Shown piece after piece: positions 44,204 through 55,492 of a DNA stretch of 64,000 nt. The translations under genes were made by a program, and so were the position numbers. The DNA is taken from positions 3,906,001 through 3,970,000 of the forward strand of contig JAHCVI010000001.1 of the NCBI GenBank assembly GCA_019096155.1. Reading direction: 5' to 3'. This DNA is from Staphylotrichum longicolle (Eukaryota > Ascomycota > Sordariomycetes > Sordariales > Chaetomiaceae). The notes beneath the pieces are model-generated. The model ran no database searches. It was not told the DNA's origin and saw only the letters and a list, made by a program, of their open reading frames with translations. Every line of letters begins with the position of its first letter. The first letter of the stretch is position 1.

Positions 44204-45592
44204 TCTGATCAAAGGATAGGTTGAAGCAAGCGCGAGGTTTGATATGATGTGCTGGCTTCAGAGGCTGCCTGACGGCTTAGGGGCCTAGAGTGTCTGAAGT
44301 TTAGAAAGTTCCGGTTGTGATGGTGTTTCCGACGGTATTTTACGTTCCAAGTCGCTAAAACCTCAAGTACTGTCAGAGTAAGATGAGTTCCTCGTTTTAT
44401 ATCTGTCTCTGTGCCAATCTGTAATAAAAGATTTGTCCTAACGAGGTAATGTGTTAGAGATTGTGACGGAAAAGACTAGATACGAGGAACATGACTCGCA
44501 TGAGTCTGTCGTAATGTTAATACCGCTACTTGGGTGCTGCTGTGGTAGGAGGACACGGGAAGTTCCGACCCGCCGTACCCTACTTCAGAACCACATCATT
44601 GGGTCCGGCTGGATTCTCTACTGTTCTGGCCTCGTTGCGGACGGCGGATTGGTGCTGTCACAAGCTGGGAAATGCATGTTACGGATTGTGGAATCAAACA
44701 GAGCAGTGGGCAGGTATGATCTTGATCGATTATACTCAGCTCCAAATGCCCGGTTGTGTCATACTTCAGTCATTAACGAGCGGATCTTTGGTCCAAGGTG
44801 TCACAAGGTTGTGGTGGCGGAGAGGCGGCTGAGATCTCGATCGATGTAGATAGATAGATAGATACCTAGATAACTAAATTTCCTACACCGATATTCCCTT
44901 GGGCGTGCCGGTCCTTCTACTTTACTATTGACAGAGGAAACCGTACAGTATACACCGGGTAAAAACCTCCGTATGCCCTTGGGTAATTACAATCTCGGTC
45001 GATATATCTGCGTCCAGTAGGGCGCCTGAGCCAGGGAAGCCTGGCGTCAGTGTTGTTGGTATATGTGATTGTTGGGTGATGCTGTGGTGCACGATGCATT
45101 GAAGCGCTAGAGGAGAAGGCAGATGTGTTTGCGGTGGCGGGGTCGTTTTCCGCGTTTTCGACGAGGTTTTTCGATCCGTCGTAGGGTTTACAACTGGACC
45201 CGGGTGTGCCGTATGTCACCACCATCTGACGCAATTCCCGAAGCATCCACGCCGCAAGCCAGGACAACTGGAGCTGTTCCTGCGCAGTCTCCGACCTCTG
45301 TCCCCAGGGCCTGGACATCCTAGGGCATCGACCCTTTGCTGATGTTATGACCGCTCTGTTCGGTCAGTATGTAATGCAGGGGGTCATTCCCGGAAATGAT
45401 CGGATGTGGTTGTTCTCGATCTTGTTAGCAGGTGGTTTTGCCGAAGACCCTGGATCCGATCAATGCGCCGCGCTCCACCTCCGCAAGCGGAGGGGCTTAG
45501 CTGTTATTTCTAGTATGTGTGTAATGATAAGCCAAAATCATATTGTATCAGTATTAAACTTATAAGCATTATTTGCTCATGGCACTTCTTTA
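44204..45592. other. Intergenic region bordering the repeat island
   Basis: About 1.4 kb. A minus-strand frame at 44917-45318 has no recognised domain. A GATA microsatellite (TAGATAGATAGATAGATA) lies at 44847-44864. The last 100 nt become AT-rich before the transposon TIR. Confidence 0.4.
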
Positions 45593-45635
45593 ACGTATAT
45601 TATAAGCGAGCGGGCCATATAAGCGAACGGGCCAC
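45593..45635 (+). repeat. Element A left terminal inverted repeat
   Basis: 43 bp, an exact reverse complement of 55441-55483. Contains two copies of a 14-bp unit (ATAAGCGAGCGGGC and ATAAGCGAACGGGC). Confidence 0.95.
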
Positions 45636-45739
45636 TTTGTAGCACCTCGTAACAATTATCTCTAATTGCAATACATCAACACTAAGAACTAACTATAATT
45701 ACATCGGAAACAGCTGAATCAGACCCTTCTATAACCTCC

Positions 45740-47157
45740 TGGCAAGTGCGGGCATTATGGCCAGGCTTGCCGCACACACCACAACACCGAACCTTCCTAC
45801 GACCCCCCCTTGTACCACTGCCACCCGGCTTCATTTCTTGCACTCCCTCCTCACCCACGGCCTCCTAGCCTAGTACCTCTTGCGCACTCTGTACAGTAAG
45901 TGACCCTCCAAGCTGTACGCGTATTCTTTTGGCTCTCCAGCGCTTACTTAGTGCCTCGTTGGCCTTGCGGAGCGAAGAGACCTCTGCCTATAGGAGGGTC
46001 ACCTAGTGCATCACAGCCATTGTTCCCTTAGCAAGCTGGTCTACAGCAGCCAACATCGAAGTTGGGGAGCTATTTTGATGGTTGGCAATACAAGTCTTAA
46101 TGAGCGTTGACTACGAGGTCGCTTCTCGAGGGTTGTACGGTGTCTAGAAGACCCAAGGTTGTAGTATACCGGCCCGCGAGTTCAGGGGCGTTGGCGTACG
46201 AAGCTTGACATCTAGCTTGGAGAGCACCCTCTCTAGGTCATACAGTATAAGCCTAGCGCCTATAAAGCCACCTTGGATATTCTTCTCCGTCATCGAGGCG
46301 AAGAAGGCTATACGAAAGGCGCAGAGAAACTCGAGCTTGCTAACGTAGTTGATATACATGCGCATTAAGTCCTCGATCTAGCGACCGTACGCCTACTTCA
46401 GCAGTCCAAAGCAGCCAACATCAAGTGGCTGGAGGAGGTGCGAAGAATGCGGAGGCATATAGAGTATGATGATGTTGTTCTACTAGCAATAGAGCTCGAA
46501 TTCGGTCGAGTGGTGGCTTTCGTAGCCGTCGAGGATCAACAACTAGTATTTGCCCTTCGTACAAGGCGCTATATAGAAGTCGAAGTACTTGATCTAATCT
46601 AGGCTAATGGCATTAGTAGTCTAGCTATTCTCGGTAGTTACGATACGCTAGTCGGCGGGGAGGTTATACTTAGTATACCAGTTAGCGAGGTAGTACTATA
46701 TAGCCAAGATGATAAACGGAGGGATAGCCTAGCCAAGGGTATTGACTCCCTAGATCACTATTGCCCATTTGTAGTTGCCAGGCTAAGCTAGTTTTGCCTT
46801 GCCACGGCTATCCAAGGTCGTAACTACTATACCTAGGAAGATAATACCTATTATAAACCCAGTCTTATCAAAGTTATAGATATCGTCATCTACGATACTA
46901 TACTTGGCTTTGATATTTCGTACGAGGGTAAACTACTCGCCAATGACCTTTAGATCCTTATACTTAGCCTTCTAGTAGTCGTATCTACGTGTATAACGCG
47001 TTCGGAGCTCTGGCTAGTATTTGACGAAGTTATAAGCCTAGAGCTTGCCAATAGAGGGCGCATCGTATTTGCAGAGTAGTTGGTTGGCTATATCTTCCAC
47101 ACTATACAACCTAGGTAGGAATATACGTTCAGATAGCTCAATTATATACTGAACTAT
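45740..47157 (-). pseudogene. Pogo-like transposase of element A, 3' portion, RIP-degraded
   Basis: Minus-strand frames between many stops retain DDE-transposase sequence. Examples are MRMYINYVSKLEFLCAFR and FFASMTEKNIQGGF at 46260-46365, DLERVLSKLDVKLRTPTPL downstream of it, and EDIANQLLC near 47080. Near the C-terminus (about 45750-45800) an intact zinc knuckle CCGVCGKPGHNARTCQ is readable, a feature of some fungal pogo-like transposases. Most CAG, CAA and TGG codons have become stops, as expected from C-to-T and G-to-A changes. The part coding the helix-turn-helix lies on the other side of the retrotransposon (55187-55384). Not functional. Confidence 0.8.
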
Positions 47158-47585
47158 TATATGACGAATCGTTCGTCCTGACCTACTTCTGAAAGGGTCC
47201 CGGAGGTATGTCTTGGTCAAGTATAGAGATTCGGTAGAGCTAAAAGGTCTATAATAAGATATACTAATCTAGTCTCGATAAACCGGTGAAGTCTAAATGT
47301 AAATTGCTTATTGAGGAAGCTCCAAGCTCCCTTAACAAGTGACTAACTAGCTAGCGTATATATATATAATAGTTCCTTTAGATTACTATCTCCTTTGTAT
47401 AATCCTTTGTATTGGCTTACCAGGATTACAAAGTGATCCCTATAAGCCTTAGTATTAGATCACAGTACTAAGTCTATACTAAGTATAATCCTTCCCTAAT
47501 TAGTTATTTAATGATTGGACATTAAAGCGCCCCGCGCCCCGACTACGGCCCCTCCTAGCCGTATATATAGTTAGTCCGTAATACA
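47158..47585 (-). repeat. Left LTR (428 bp), heavily mutated
   Basis: Aligns without gaps over its full length to 54759-55186. Most differences are transitions, and at most of these this copy has the A or T, for example CTATAAGCC here against CCGTGAGCC there. Confidence 0.9.
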
Positions 47586-47659
47586 ATGCCCCTCCTTCTA
47601 GGCTTTCGACCTGAAAGCCTTAAGGCTTGTTTTAAATACCGCTAACAACCTACGCTTAT

Positions 47660-50600
47660 AAGTATAGCGTTTTTCTCCTCTATATCGTCGCTGCGATGTT
47701 GACATTATAATAGGTTATATCTAAAAACGTCAATCCAAGAAAACCTAGGAGCGTGCTACGCTTGCTTCCTTTATCGATTCCTCGGGTGTAGACGCTATAC
47801 CTTATTCTTAGTGCTTTAAACGCAACCTGGCCTGCCATATCTCGTAGGGTTCGTCCCAGTATAGCGAATGTATCTATCGTAGCCATTTTTGCGATAGGTC
47901 TAGTATAGCTTCTACCTATCGGTATCGCCCCTCCGTATACGTCGATATCCTTGCTAACTTCTTTAGTAACGAAGGTAATGTCTAAGCAGAAGCGGGTAGA
48001 GTAGAAGAAGGTAAATACCGAAGAGGCCTTCTTCGTCCTCTAGACCCAACTTTAGATGGCCATAGGCCGCCTAGCTCGACTTCGTCGTTAGAAGTGCTTC
48101 CTTAAGGAGCGTAGTTCCGAGCTATTCCGTCGAGGAATATAGTCGTTGGATAAGATAGAGGAGGAGGATAGGAGGCTATAGGCGTCCGAGGCCCTAGTGA
48201 CTAGCAATGTATAGTCGCTTAGTACGGACGTTCCGTTCGATTGGTCCTCTCTTAGTCTAGATCTATCGGACGCCGACCTAGCTACTTTATTAGAACCGGC
48301 CCCTATAGTCGATCTGGGTTCCTCCGGTAGAACTCCTCTAGTTTCTCTAGATAGTAGAGGTTTATAGCTAGTTACTATGAATTGTCTTCTAGCCCGAAAT
48401 CCAACTATTTTACTAAATATTATAACTATCCCCTTATAACTTGTGAATCCAAGATCTCTTCGACGTCCTATTCTTCTTCTTTGTCCTCGACCTCTATATC
48501 CGTAGCAAGTCGTATATTCTTAGGTACTAGTTCCAAAAGTAAAATATAAAAAATATACATCCTAATGTATATTGTCGCTAGTAATGATAGTCGGTAGTTA
48601 GATGTCGAAACTTTCCCTTCGATCCTAAATGGTCTAATCTTTTTAAAATCGAGTTTTCGACTTGGTCGCTTTGTATAAAGATTCTATCCTATAAGGTAAA
48701 CTTTGTCTCCCCTCTCCAGGCGAGGACCTTCGAGCCTATATTTGTCGTAGTAGTGTTTTATTCTTTGCCTAATAAACTCTAGCTCTTCCTTAAGTATCGT
48801 ATAGAGTGTATATATCTAGTCTGCCTTGATAGCCGCCCTAGGGACTGCAACTTCAGGCCCCTGGCGTAGGTCTGCTTTGTATCCAAAGTTCGCGAAGAAT
48901 GGTATAACTTTTATAGATTTAGTTGGTGCTATATTGTATACTAATTACGCAACTAGTAATAATATAACCTAGTTATCCTGCTAGAAATTGATAAATGACC
49001 GAAGGTACTATTCTACGATTTAATTAAGTCGCTCTATCTATCCATCCGTCTATAGATAGTAAGCCATTGAGAGCTTACTCTTCGTATCTAGGCGCGTTAT
49101 CAACGTTTGCTAAAACCTAGATGCGAACTTAGTATCTCTATCTATGATCTATTCCTCCGGCTACCTGTAGACTAAGGCTATATACCGGTAGATTACGTCT
49201 ACGAGTTGCTCTACTAACTACATCTCCTTATATAGGATAAAGTAGCTCTACTTGGTAAGCCGATCTACTAAGATAAGGATACTATTAAACTCTATTCCCG
49301 TTGTTATATCCTTAGAGAGTAGTAGCTTGGTGATAAAGTCTATCGTTACCAAGCTCTATAGTCGTTCTATAACTAGTAGTAGTTGCAAGAGTCTATAGGG
49401 TTTATACCGTAACGACTTGCTTTGATTATAGAGGTCGTACCCCTTAAGGACCTCCTCGACCTTTTTCCTAAATCTTAGGAAATCGTACCCTTATTGTTTA
49501 ATCTTTGCAATAGTCTTGGTAATTCTTATATATCTTCCAAGCCTCGACTTATAGATCTCCTTGATTAATTGCTTTTAATCATCCACGCTATCGATCGGTA
49601 GTTTGGTAATTTTTTCTTCCCTAAAGGTCGCGTGGCATTCCTTCTAATAGTTCCTATACTATACGTCGTTATATAGCCTTGCGGTCTACGATCTACCGCA
49701 GTCTAGGTCGGTATAGGCGCAATAAACTAGTTGCTATAGAGGGTAATGCATCGTTCTATTAGATCGCTTTTAGAGCAAGGGTAGCGATACTTTTATCGTA
49801 TTGCCAAAGTGATCTAGTTTCCTATTTAAAGTATCCGCTCTTGCATTCTCGGATCCTTTCTTATAGATGATAACGAAGTTGAATTCTACGAGGAACTCCG
49901 CCTATTGCGTTTGATATTGGTTGAGTTCCTTTATAGTAGTAAAGTACCGGAGGTTTTTATAGTCCGTGTATACTTATACTTCGTATATTATACTGCTAAG
50001 GTAGGGTTTCTATTCTTTAAAGGCTTCGATAATTGCTAGTAGTTCTTTATTGTAAATGGGGTAGTTGAGCTATAGTCCTACGAGCTTCTTTGAAAAGAAT
50101 ACGATAGGGTGAAGCTTTCTATACTCGTCCTATTAACTAAGTTATCCTCTAATCGCGTAATCTGATATATCGGTTTCTACCTTAAATGGCTTCCTAGGGT
50201 CTAGTAATAGAAGTATAGGGTCTACGATGATAAAGTCGCAAATCCTTTAGAATGCTTGCTCTTACCCCTCTCCCTATTGGAACTCGACGTCCTTCTTCGT
50301 CAAATAGTATAGAGGTCTTACGATATTACTAAAGTTCCTAATAAATATCCGATAGAAGTTAGCAAATCCGATAAACCCTCTCACTTCTATTGTATTCTTA
50401 GGTATAGGCTATATCTTAGTAGCCTTAACCTTGGTTGATTCTATATATATCTGTCCTAGCGAGATCTCGAAGCCTAGGAAGACCGTCTTCGTAATATAGA
50501 ACTCACTCTTGTCCTTATTAATAGAGAGTTTCTACGTGTAAAGTACGTCTAGCACCTGCTTCACGTACTTCTTATATCCTTCGAGTGTCTTGGAGAAGAT

Positions 50601-53600
50601 GAGAATGTCATCTAGGTAATAGACTACGAACTTGTCGAGGAACGGTCGGATCGTATAATCAACGACCTTCTAGAATGTTGCTAGCGCATTTGTCAACCTA
50701 AAGGGTATGATATAATACTCGAAGTGTCATTTACGAGTGTAAAAGGCTATTTTCTATTTATCCCCCTCTTTAATACGAATATAGGCGTATATTGTTAGAA
50801 GGTCAAGACATATAAAGTACCATACGCCTGCCAACTAATCTCGAAGTTGCGAGATGAGTAGCAAGGGGTAGCGGTCCTTTACCATCTACTCGTTTAGCTA
50901 TCGATAGTCTATATATATCCTGAGTTTTCCATCCTTCTTTAGTATAAAAAGAATCGGGTACCCTGCCGGAGATATCGATAGTCTAATATACCCTATTTTA
51001 AAGTTGGCCTTAAGATATCTCTTCAATTCGTTGTCCTGAAGTTCGTTTATATGGTATACCTTGAAGAACTTCAACTAAGTGCCTTCTTTGAGTTTGATCT
51101 TGTAATCCCAAGGTCTATATTCTAGCAACCCTTCTATATACTTGGCTATAAATGCTAGGTGTCCCTGGTACTCTGCTAGGATCTTCCCCGTCTCGTCGTT
51201 CGCCTTTGCGCTTTGGTAGTATACGAACTTACTACCGGCCGTAACTTCGGCCGCTTCTGCCCAAGCGACCTATTCTTGGAGCTAGAATCTGTTATTGTCG
51301 ACTAAGATAATAGTAACCTCCTAGTTGGCCTATCCCTATATATATCGTTTCTACTAGTGACTACTGCCTTTTCCTAAGTCTATAGTGGTCTGTCTGCTAC
51401 TGTCCGTTTCTTGTGGTAAGTCTGTAAAACATACTTGCTTTAGTATGCCGTTTTGCTACGACTCGTCGTCTACGCTTCCTATCGTATTAGTTGGATACAA
51501 GCCTATTGTACTTCGGGGTTGTAGGTGGCTACCTCCCTTCCAACTGATGTCAGGGTTGTAAATCCTATGCCACGGGCGTCCCAAGATTATATCCTTCTTA
51601 GTCCCTATATCTATAATGTCGAAGATAACCTTTGTAGTCTTCCCTTCGACTATAATGTCGAGTGGTTCTATCTCCTATTATATAACCTATATTGGGAATA
51701 GTCCTTTGACTATGTATAGTTGCTTTTTCATCCTCTATAGTATCCAGAATTGGTTAACGAAACCGGGTAAGATAAAGTCGATCTATAATCCTCTATCCAC
51801 TAATGCGAGTACCTAGTGTTGTTTCTAGTATGCTATGACCTAAATTCGGTCGTCTAGTTAGTCATTCTATACGGCGGCCATTTCCTAGTGGGCTATCTAT
51901 ACTATCTATCTTATTACTACGCCTTTATACTCTTACGTTTTTACGTCCTGGGTACACCTCCTGCACCTTTTACGTCTTGTGTATTCCGCGCCGCTGATAT
52001 GTCTTTGCACTTTTTGCACCTTTTATATACCTTGTACGTTTCTACACTCTTTCGTTATACTTTTGCACCTTGTACATCTCTATACCACTGCGTTGGCCGG
52101 CTCAGTGACCGCTTGGGGGTCTACTAGGAGGTCGTTATAGGCCTTATACTTCGCCTAATTCTTCCTATACTAGCGGGCTTGTCGTCGTTGTAAGGGTATT
52201 AATTTTACTCGGGCCTATCATAGGCCCTAGAGTTGTTTCCCAACTTCTACTAAGTCGAAGAGGTATCCCCCTAGGTCTCTAGTTGGTTATTGTCCTCTAT
52301 CTATCGAGTAGCCCTCTTCTTATCCTATACGATCTTCTTACCCTTCTTCGTTAGTAGATCCTCCTACAAGATATACTCGTCCTAAAATAGGACATCGTAC
52401 CCGCTCTTAAGCTTTTCGAGCCATTTGTTAATACTAGAATCCTTCTTCAGCCTAATTCGTCCGTCTATAATTTAGTAGAGGTCGAATGCCCTAATAATCC
52501 TTCGAAGAATCTAGTAATGCTACTAGATCTTCTTCTTGAAATGGTAGAGGTATATATAGTCGCTATATCCCTCTACTCTTTCTATATCTCGGTAGTACTC
52601 GGGCTACGCCCTCTTAGGCACGATACAGAGATAGCCTTCGTCCATCCTATCGAATATCTACAAGAGGTCGGCGTAACTATATCTATAATCGAATGTCTAG
52701 GTAACGGGTTTCTATAATCCGTCCTCTCCTACCTCTCTAATAGGCTAGTGATTATAGTCGAATTTCTCCTTATAGTAAAACTAGCAGGAGTATATAATAT
52801 ATTGAAACTATAGGACGCGGATATAGTTGCTTCTTCCTAGGTTAATACACGTAGTTTCTACCTCTACGGTATACTAGAATCCGTACCCATAACCCTTACA
52901 TTATATATCGTTAGTAGTTTTCCTAAAGCTATAATACCTTTGTTGGTCCTAATAGTCTTCCTAATTCTCGGGTAACTGCCCCTAGGCCTCCTACCGGGCC
53001 TGTTCCTAGTAGTATAAGAACTCGAGGATATAGATCTCCCCCTCTAGCGAGTCCTTATAGTCTATATCGTCTAGTCTAGTCCACTAGACCTAGTCGGCTT
53101 TCTACACCTCTTTCAGCTAGAAGATTTCTTCCTTTAGCTTATCGGCTTACCGCTCGATCGTGCCGAGTTGTCGCGCGATAGTATAGTAGGCTACTACAAT
53201 CTTCTCAGCTTCCTCCTTAATCTACTTCCGCTCTTGCCTCTGCCCTGCTACTAGCTACTAGAGATGCTATAGCTCGTCCCTGGCCTATTCTAATAGGGCT
53301 ACAAGTACTTCAGGGTTATATAGATCGGGCAGATTGTCGTCATTTCTACCGAAGTAAGCGATAACCTTCTCGATAGTCTCTCGGCTTGGCATGTCTTCTT
53401 CCTTGGTTAGGGGATTGCTCTAGTTACTACGTTAATCCTCCGACGCTTTCTACGTAAGGGTAGTAGTTATACGTCTCGAAATGGCGGAGGTAACTCTATC
53501 GATCTGGTCCTCTATTTACTATTGATTTTCTTAGGACTAGTTAGCGCCCTATATTAGGATACCTATCGCTAATGCGCGCTAAGCTCTAGGGTCGGCGTTG

Positions 53601-54750
53601 TCCCGAATGAATTTCTCGATAAACTATACGCTAAGTATACCGTTATCGCTAGTATATAGGTTGTCCCCGTCACTATAGTCTTTATCTATAGTGTTACTTC
53701 CTTCCTTGTAACACTATATTGTATAGTTAATAGCGTCTTTGAGGTTATCCTAGTCGTACTAGTCGATGACTGCTACTTCCCTGACTAGGAGTTTTACGTC
53801 GATAGTCGCTATTTTACGACCTGGGACTAGCTTCTAATCGCCCTTTTTCTTCGCGCTACGATAGTTACGTCTAAAGTATCCCTTCTTACTATATCTATAG
53901 TAAGTAACATCGGCCTTGTCCTTCGGCTTGGCGGGTCTAGTACGCTAGTTAGCGTTAACGTCTATAGCACTGGAATGTATGCTGTACGCCGTGCTGTGGT
54001 ATAGGCGCTTCTTCTTGTCGTTAGGTCGGTAGGCCTATGGGGTCCCGCTCTAGCCTTTGTATTGCTACTTGCGTACGTACTAACGATCGTCGATCCTAAT
54101 AGCTATAGCGATATATTTGTTGAGTATGTCTGGCCGATCCTTATTGTATAGTATGTCCTTGACCTCTTCCTTGAGGCTATTGTAGAATAGCTATATAAGG
54201 CCTTCTTTATTGAGGTCGGCCCTTATAGAGTCTTGCCGAAATAGCGTAGTATATATAGATGCCGACTTAGTCTAGCGGAGTTATATTAGGCGGTCCTATA
54301 CGTGCCGCTTCTCGTCCAAGTCTCTAAATACCTTCTGTAGCTTAGCCTTGAACCTAGCGTAGCTATTAAAGACCTCGTTTGTAAAGTCTTCTCTATCGTC
54401 CTCGTCGGCGTTGTTTAATATATCGTCTATAGTGGGTTGAAACTACTAGAGGGCCTGTCCCTCTAGGCGCGAGGCGATGAACCCGACCTTGTCTACTTCC
54501 GTAGGAAATAGCTCGGGATAATATCCTAAATAGGCCTTGGAGAGAGTTAGGAACCCCGAGAGGGCGTCCTTCCCTCCTCTATACCATAGTAGTAGGTCAA
54601 GCTTGACCCGGCTTCGGTTGGCCATAGTATTGAGGCGAGCGTTCTCCGCCTTGAGTGTGGCGATACGCTTGTTAAGCTGGGCGATAGTAGGTGCGGTGGT
54701 ATCTATAGTGTTCGATACCTCTGTTCTAAACCGTGATAGAAACAAAGGGA
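47660..54750 (-). pseudogene. gag-pol of the LTR retrotransposon, RIP-degraded
   Basis: Gag: a 99-codon frame at 54446-54745 includes a coiled coil and FLTLSKAYLGYYPELFPTEVDKV, typical of fungal gypsy gag. Zinc knuckle: near 53858-53908 the frame reads TYYRYSKKGYFRRNYRSAKK, in which the expected Cys residues have become Tyr (TGY to TAY) and His has become Tyr. Pol: YLDDILIFSKTLEGYKKYV, LSINKDKSEFY, VRGFIGFANFYRIFIRNFS and RNase-H-like sequence ELLAIIEAFKE are readable between stops, then KEIYKSRLGRYI and VTIDFITKLLLSKDITTG of integrase. All changes seen are of the C-to-T or G-to-A class. Not functional. Confidence 0.85.
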
Positions 54751-54758
54751 GTAAGCAA

Positions 54759-55186
54759 TGTATAACGAATCGTTCGTCCTAACCTACTTCTGAAAGGGTC
54801 CTGGAGGTATGTTTTGGTCAAGTATAGAGATTCGGTAGAGCTAAAAGGTCTATAATAAGATGTACTAATCTAGTCTCGATAAACTAGTGAAGTCCAAGTG
54901 TGAATTGCTTACTAAGGAAGCTCTAAGCTCCTTCAACGAGTGACTAACTGGCTAGCGTATATATATATGATGGTTCCTTTGGATTACTGTCTCCTTTGTG
55001 TGATCCTTTGTGTTGGCTTACCAGGATTACAAAGTGATCCCCGTGAGCCTTGGTGTTGGATCACGGTGCCAAGTCTATGCTAAGCGTGATCCTTCCCTGA
55101 TTAGTTGTTTAATGATTGGACGTCAAGGCGCCCCGCGCCCCGACTGCGGCCCCTCCCGGCCGTATGCATGGTCAGTCCGTGATATA
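54759..55186 (-). repeat. Right LTR (428 bp), only its first half mutated
   Basis: Direct repeat of 47158-47585. From about 54890 onward it keeps TG, CG and CA dinucleotides where the left copy has TA, so one half of this LTR escaped mutation. Confidence 0.9.
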
Positions 55187-55384
55187 TTGCCTTCTCTTCT
55201 AGATCTGTCAGCTTCCGCGAGTTGGCTGGAAGATCACGTCGTGTAGGCCGACCATCGCGTCGCTGGGCAAGAGTAGTACGGCTGACATTGTATATCTTTG
55301 CTGCAGCTCGGAGGCTTAGATTTTTATCTTTTGAATAGCTTCAAGGGCTAAGATTAGCTTAGCTTCCTTTAAAGTAGGGGGCAT
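55187..55384 (-). pseudogene. Transposase of element A, 5' portion
   Basis: Begins at an ATG at 55384 on the minus strand (MPPTLKEAKLILALEAIQ), matching the start of the element B transposase (MSSALKEARVILALKALQ). A one-base offset follows, then LRAAAKIYNV-like and RRDLPANSRKLTDLEEK-like sequence in the next frame, up to the LTR junction. This is the N-terminal helix-turn-helix region, separated from the rest by the retrotransposon. Confidence 0.75.
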
Positions 55385-55440
55385 TTTAGGTTGTTGAGAA
55401 AATCAGTGTTAAGTTTAGAGGTGGCGCGTCGCGTCAAAAA

Positions 55441-55483
55441 GTGGCCCGTTCGCTTATATGGCCCGCTCGCTTATAATATACGT
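55441..55483 (-). repeat. Element A right terminal inverted repeat
   Basis: Exact reverse complement of 45593-45635; followed by the TA target duplication. Confidence 0.95.
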
Positions 55484-55492
55484 TATTGATTA

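Larger units (their letters stand above)
47158..55186 (-). mobile_element. LTR retrotransposon (Ty3/gypsy type) inserted in element A
   Basis: Two LTRs of identical length (428 bp; 47158-47585 and 54759-55186) in direct orientation enclose 7.2 kb. The minus strand encodes degenerate gag and pol in order: gag near 54745, zinc knuckle near 53880, reverse transcriptase with YLDDILIFS at 50592-50618, RNase H, and integrase at about 49250-49700 (TIDFITKLLLSKD). Reverse transcriptase before integrase fixes the Ty3/gypsy order. LTR ends fit TG...CA after allowing for mutation (TATATG at the left LTR, TGTATA at the right). No clear target duplication remains. Every reading frame is closed by many stops. 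Confidence 0.9.
45593..55483 (-). mobile_element. Pogo/Fot1-like DNA transposon A, split by an LTR retrotransposon
   Basis: Bounded by perfect 43-bp terminal inverted repeats (45593-45635 and 55441-55483), starting ACGTATATTATAAGCGAGCG and flanked by TA on both sides (45591-45592 and 55484-55485), the target duplication of Tc1/pogo elements. Without the inserted retrotransposon (47158-55186) the element is about 1.86 kb, the normal size for Fot1-like elements and nearly that of its neighbour B. The transposase is encoded on the minus strand and is interrupted. Each inverted repeat contains two tandem copies of a TATAAGCGAGCGGG-like unit, a likely transposase-binding arrangement. The interior is rich in TpA and stop codons. 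Confidence 0.9.

Noticed and set aside
44917..45318. 133-codon minus-strand frame next to the repeat island
   Set aside because: Low-complexity, no recognised motif; not better than chance.
51616..52717. Plus-strand frames in the retrotransposon
   Set aside because: They are Ile/Tyr/Leu-rich artefacts of RIP-mutated DNA; the real coding strand of the element is minus.
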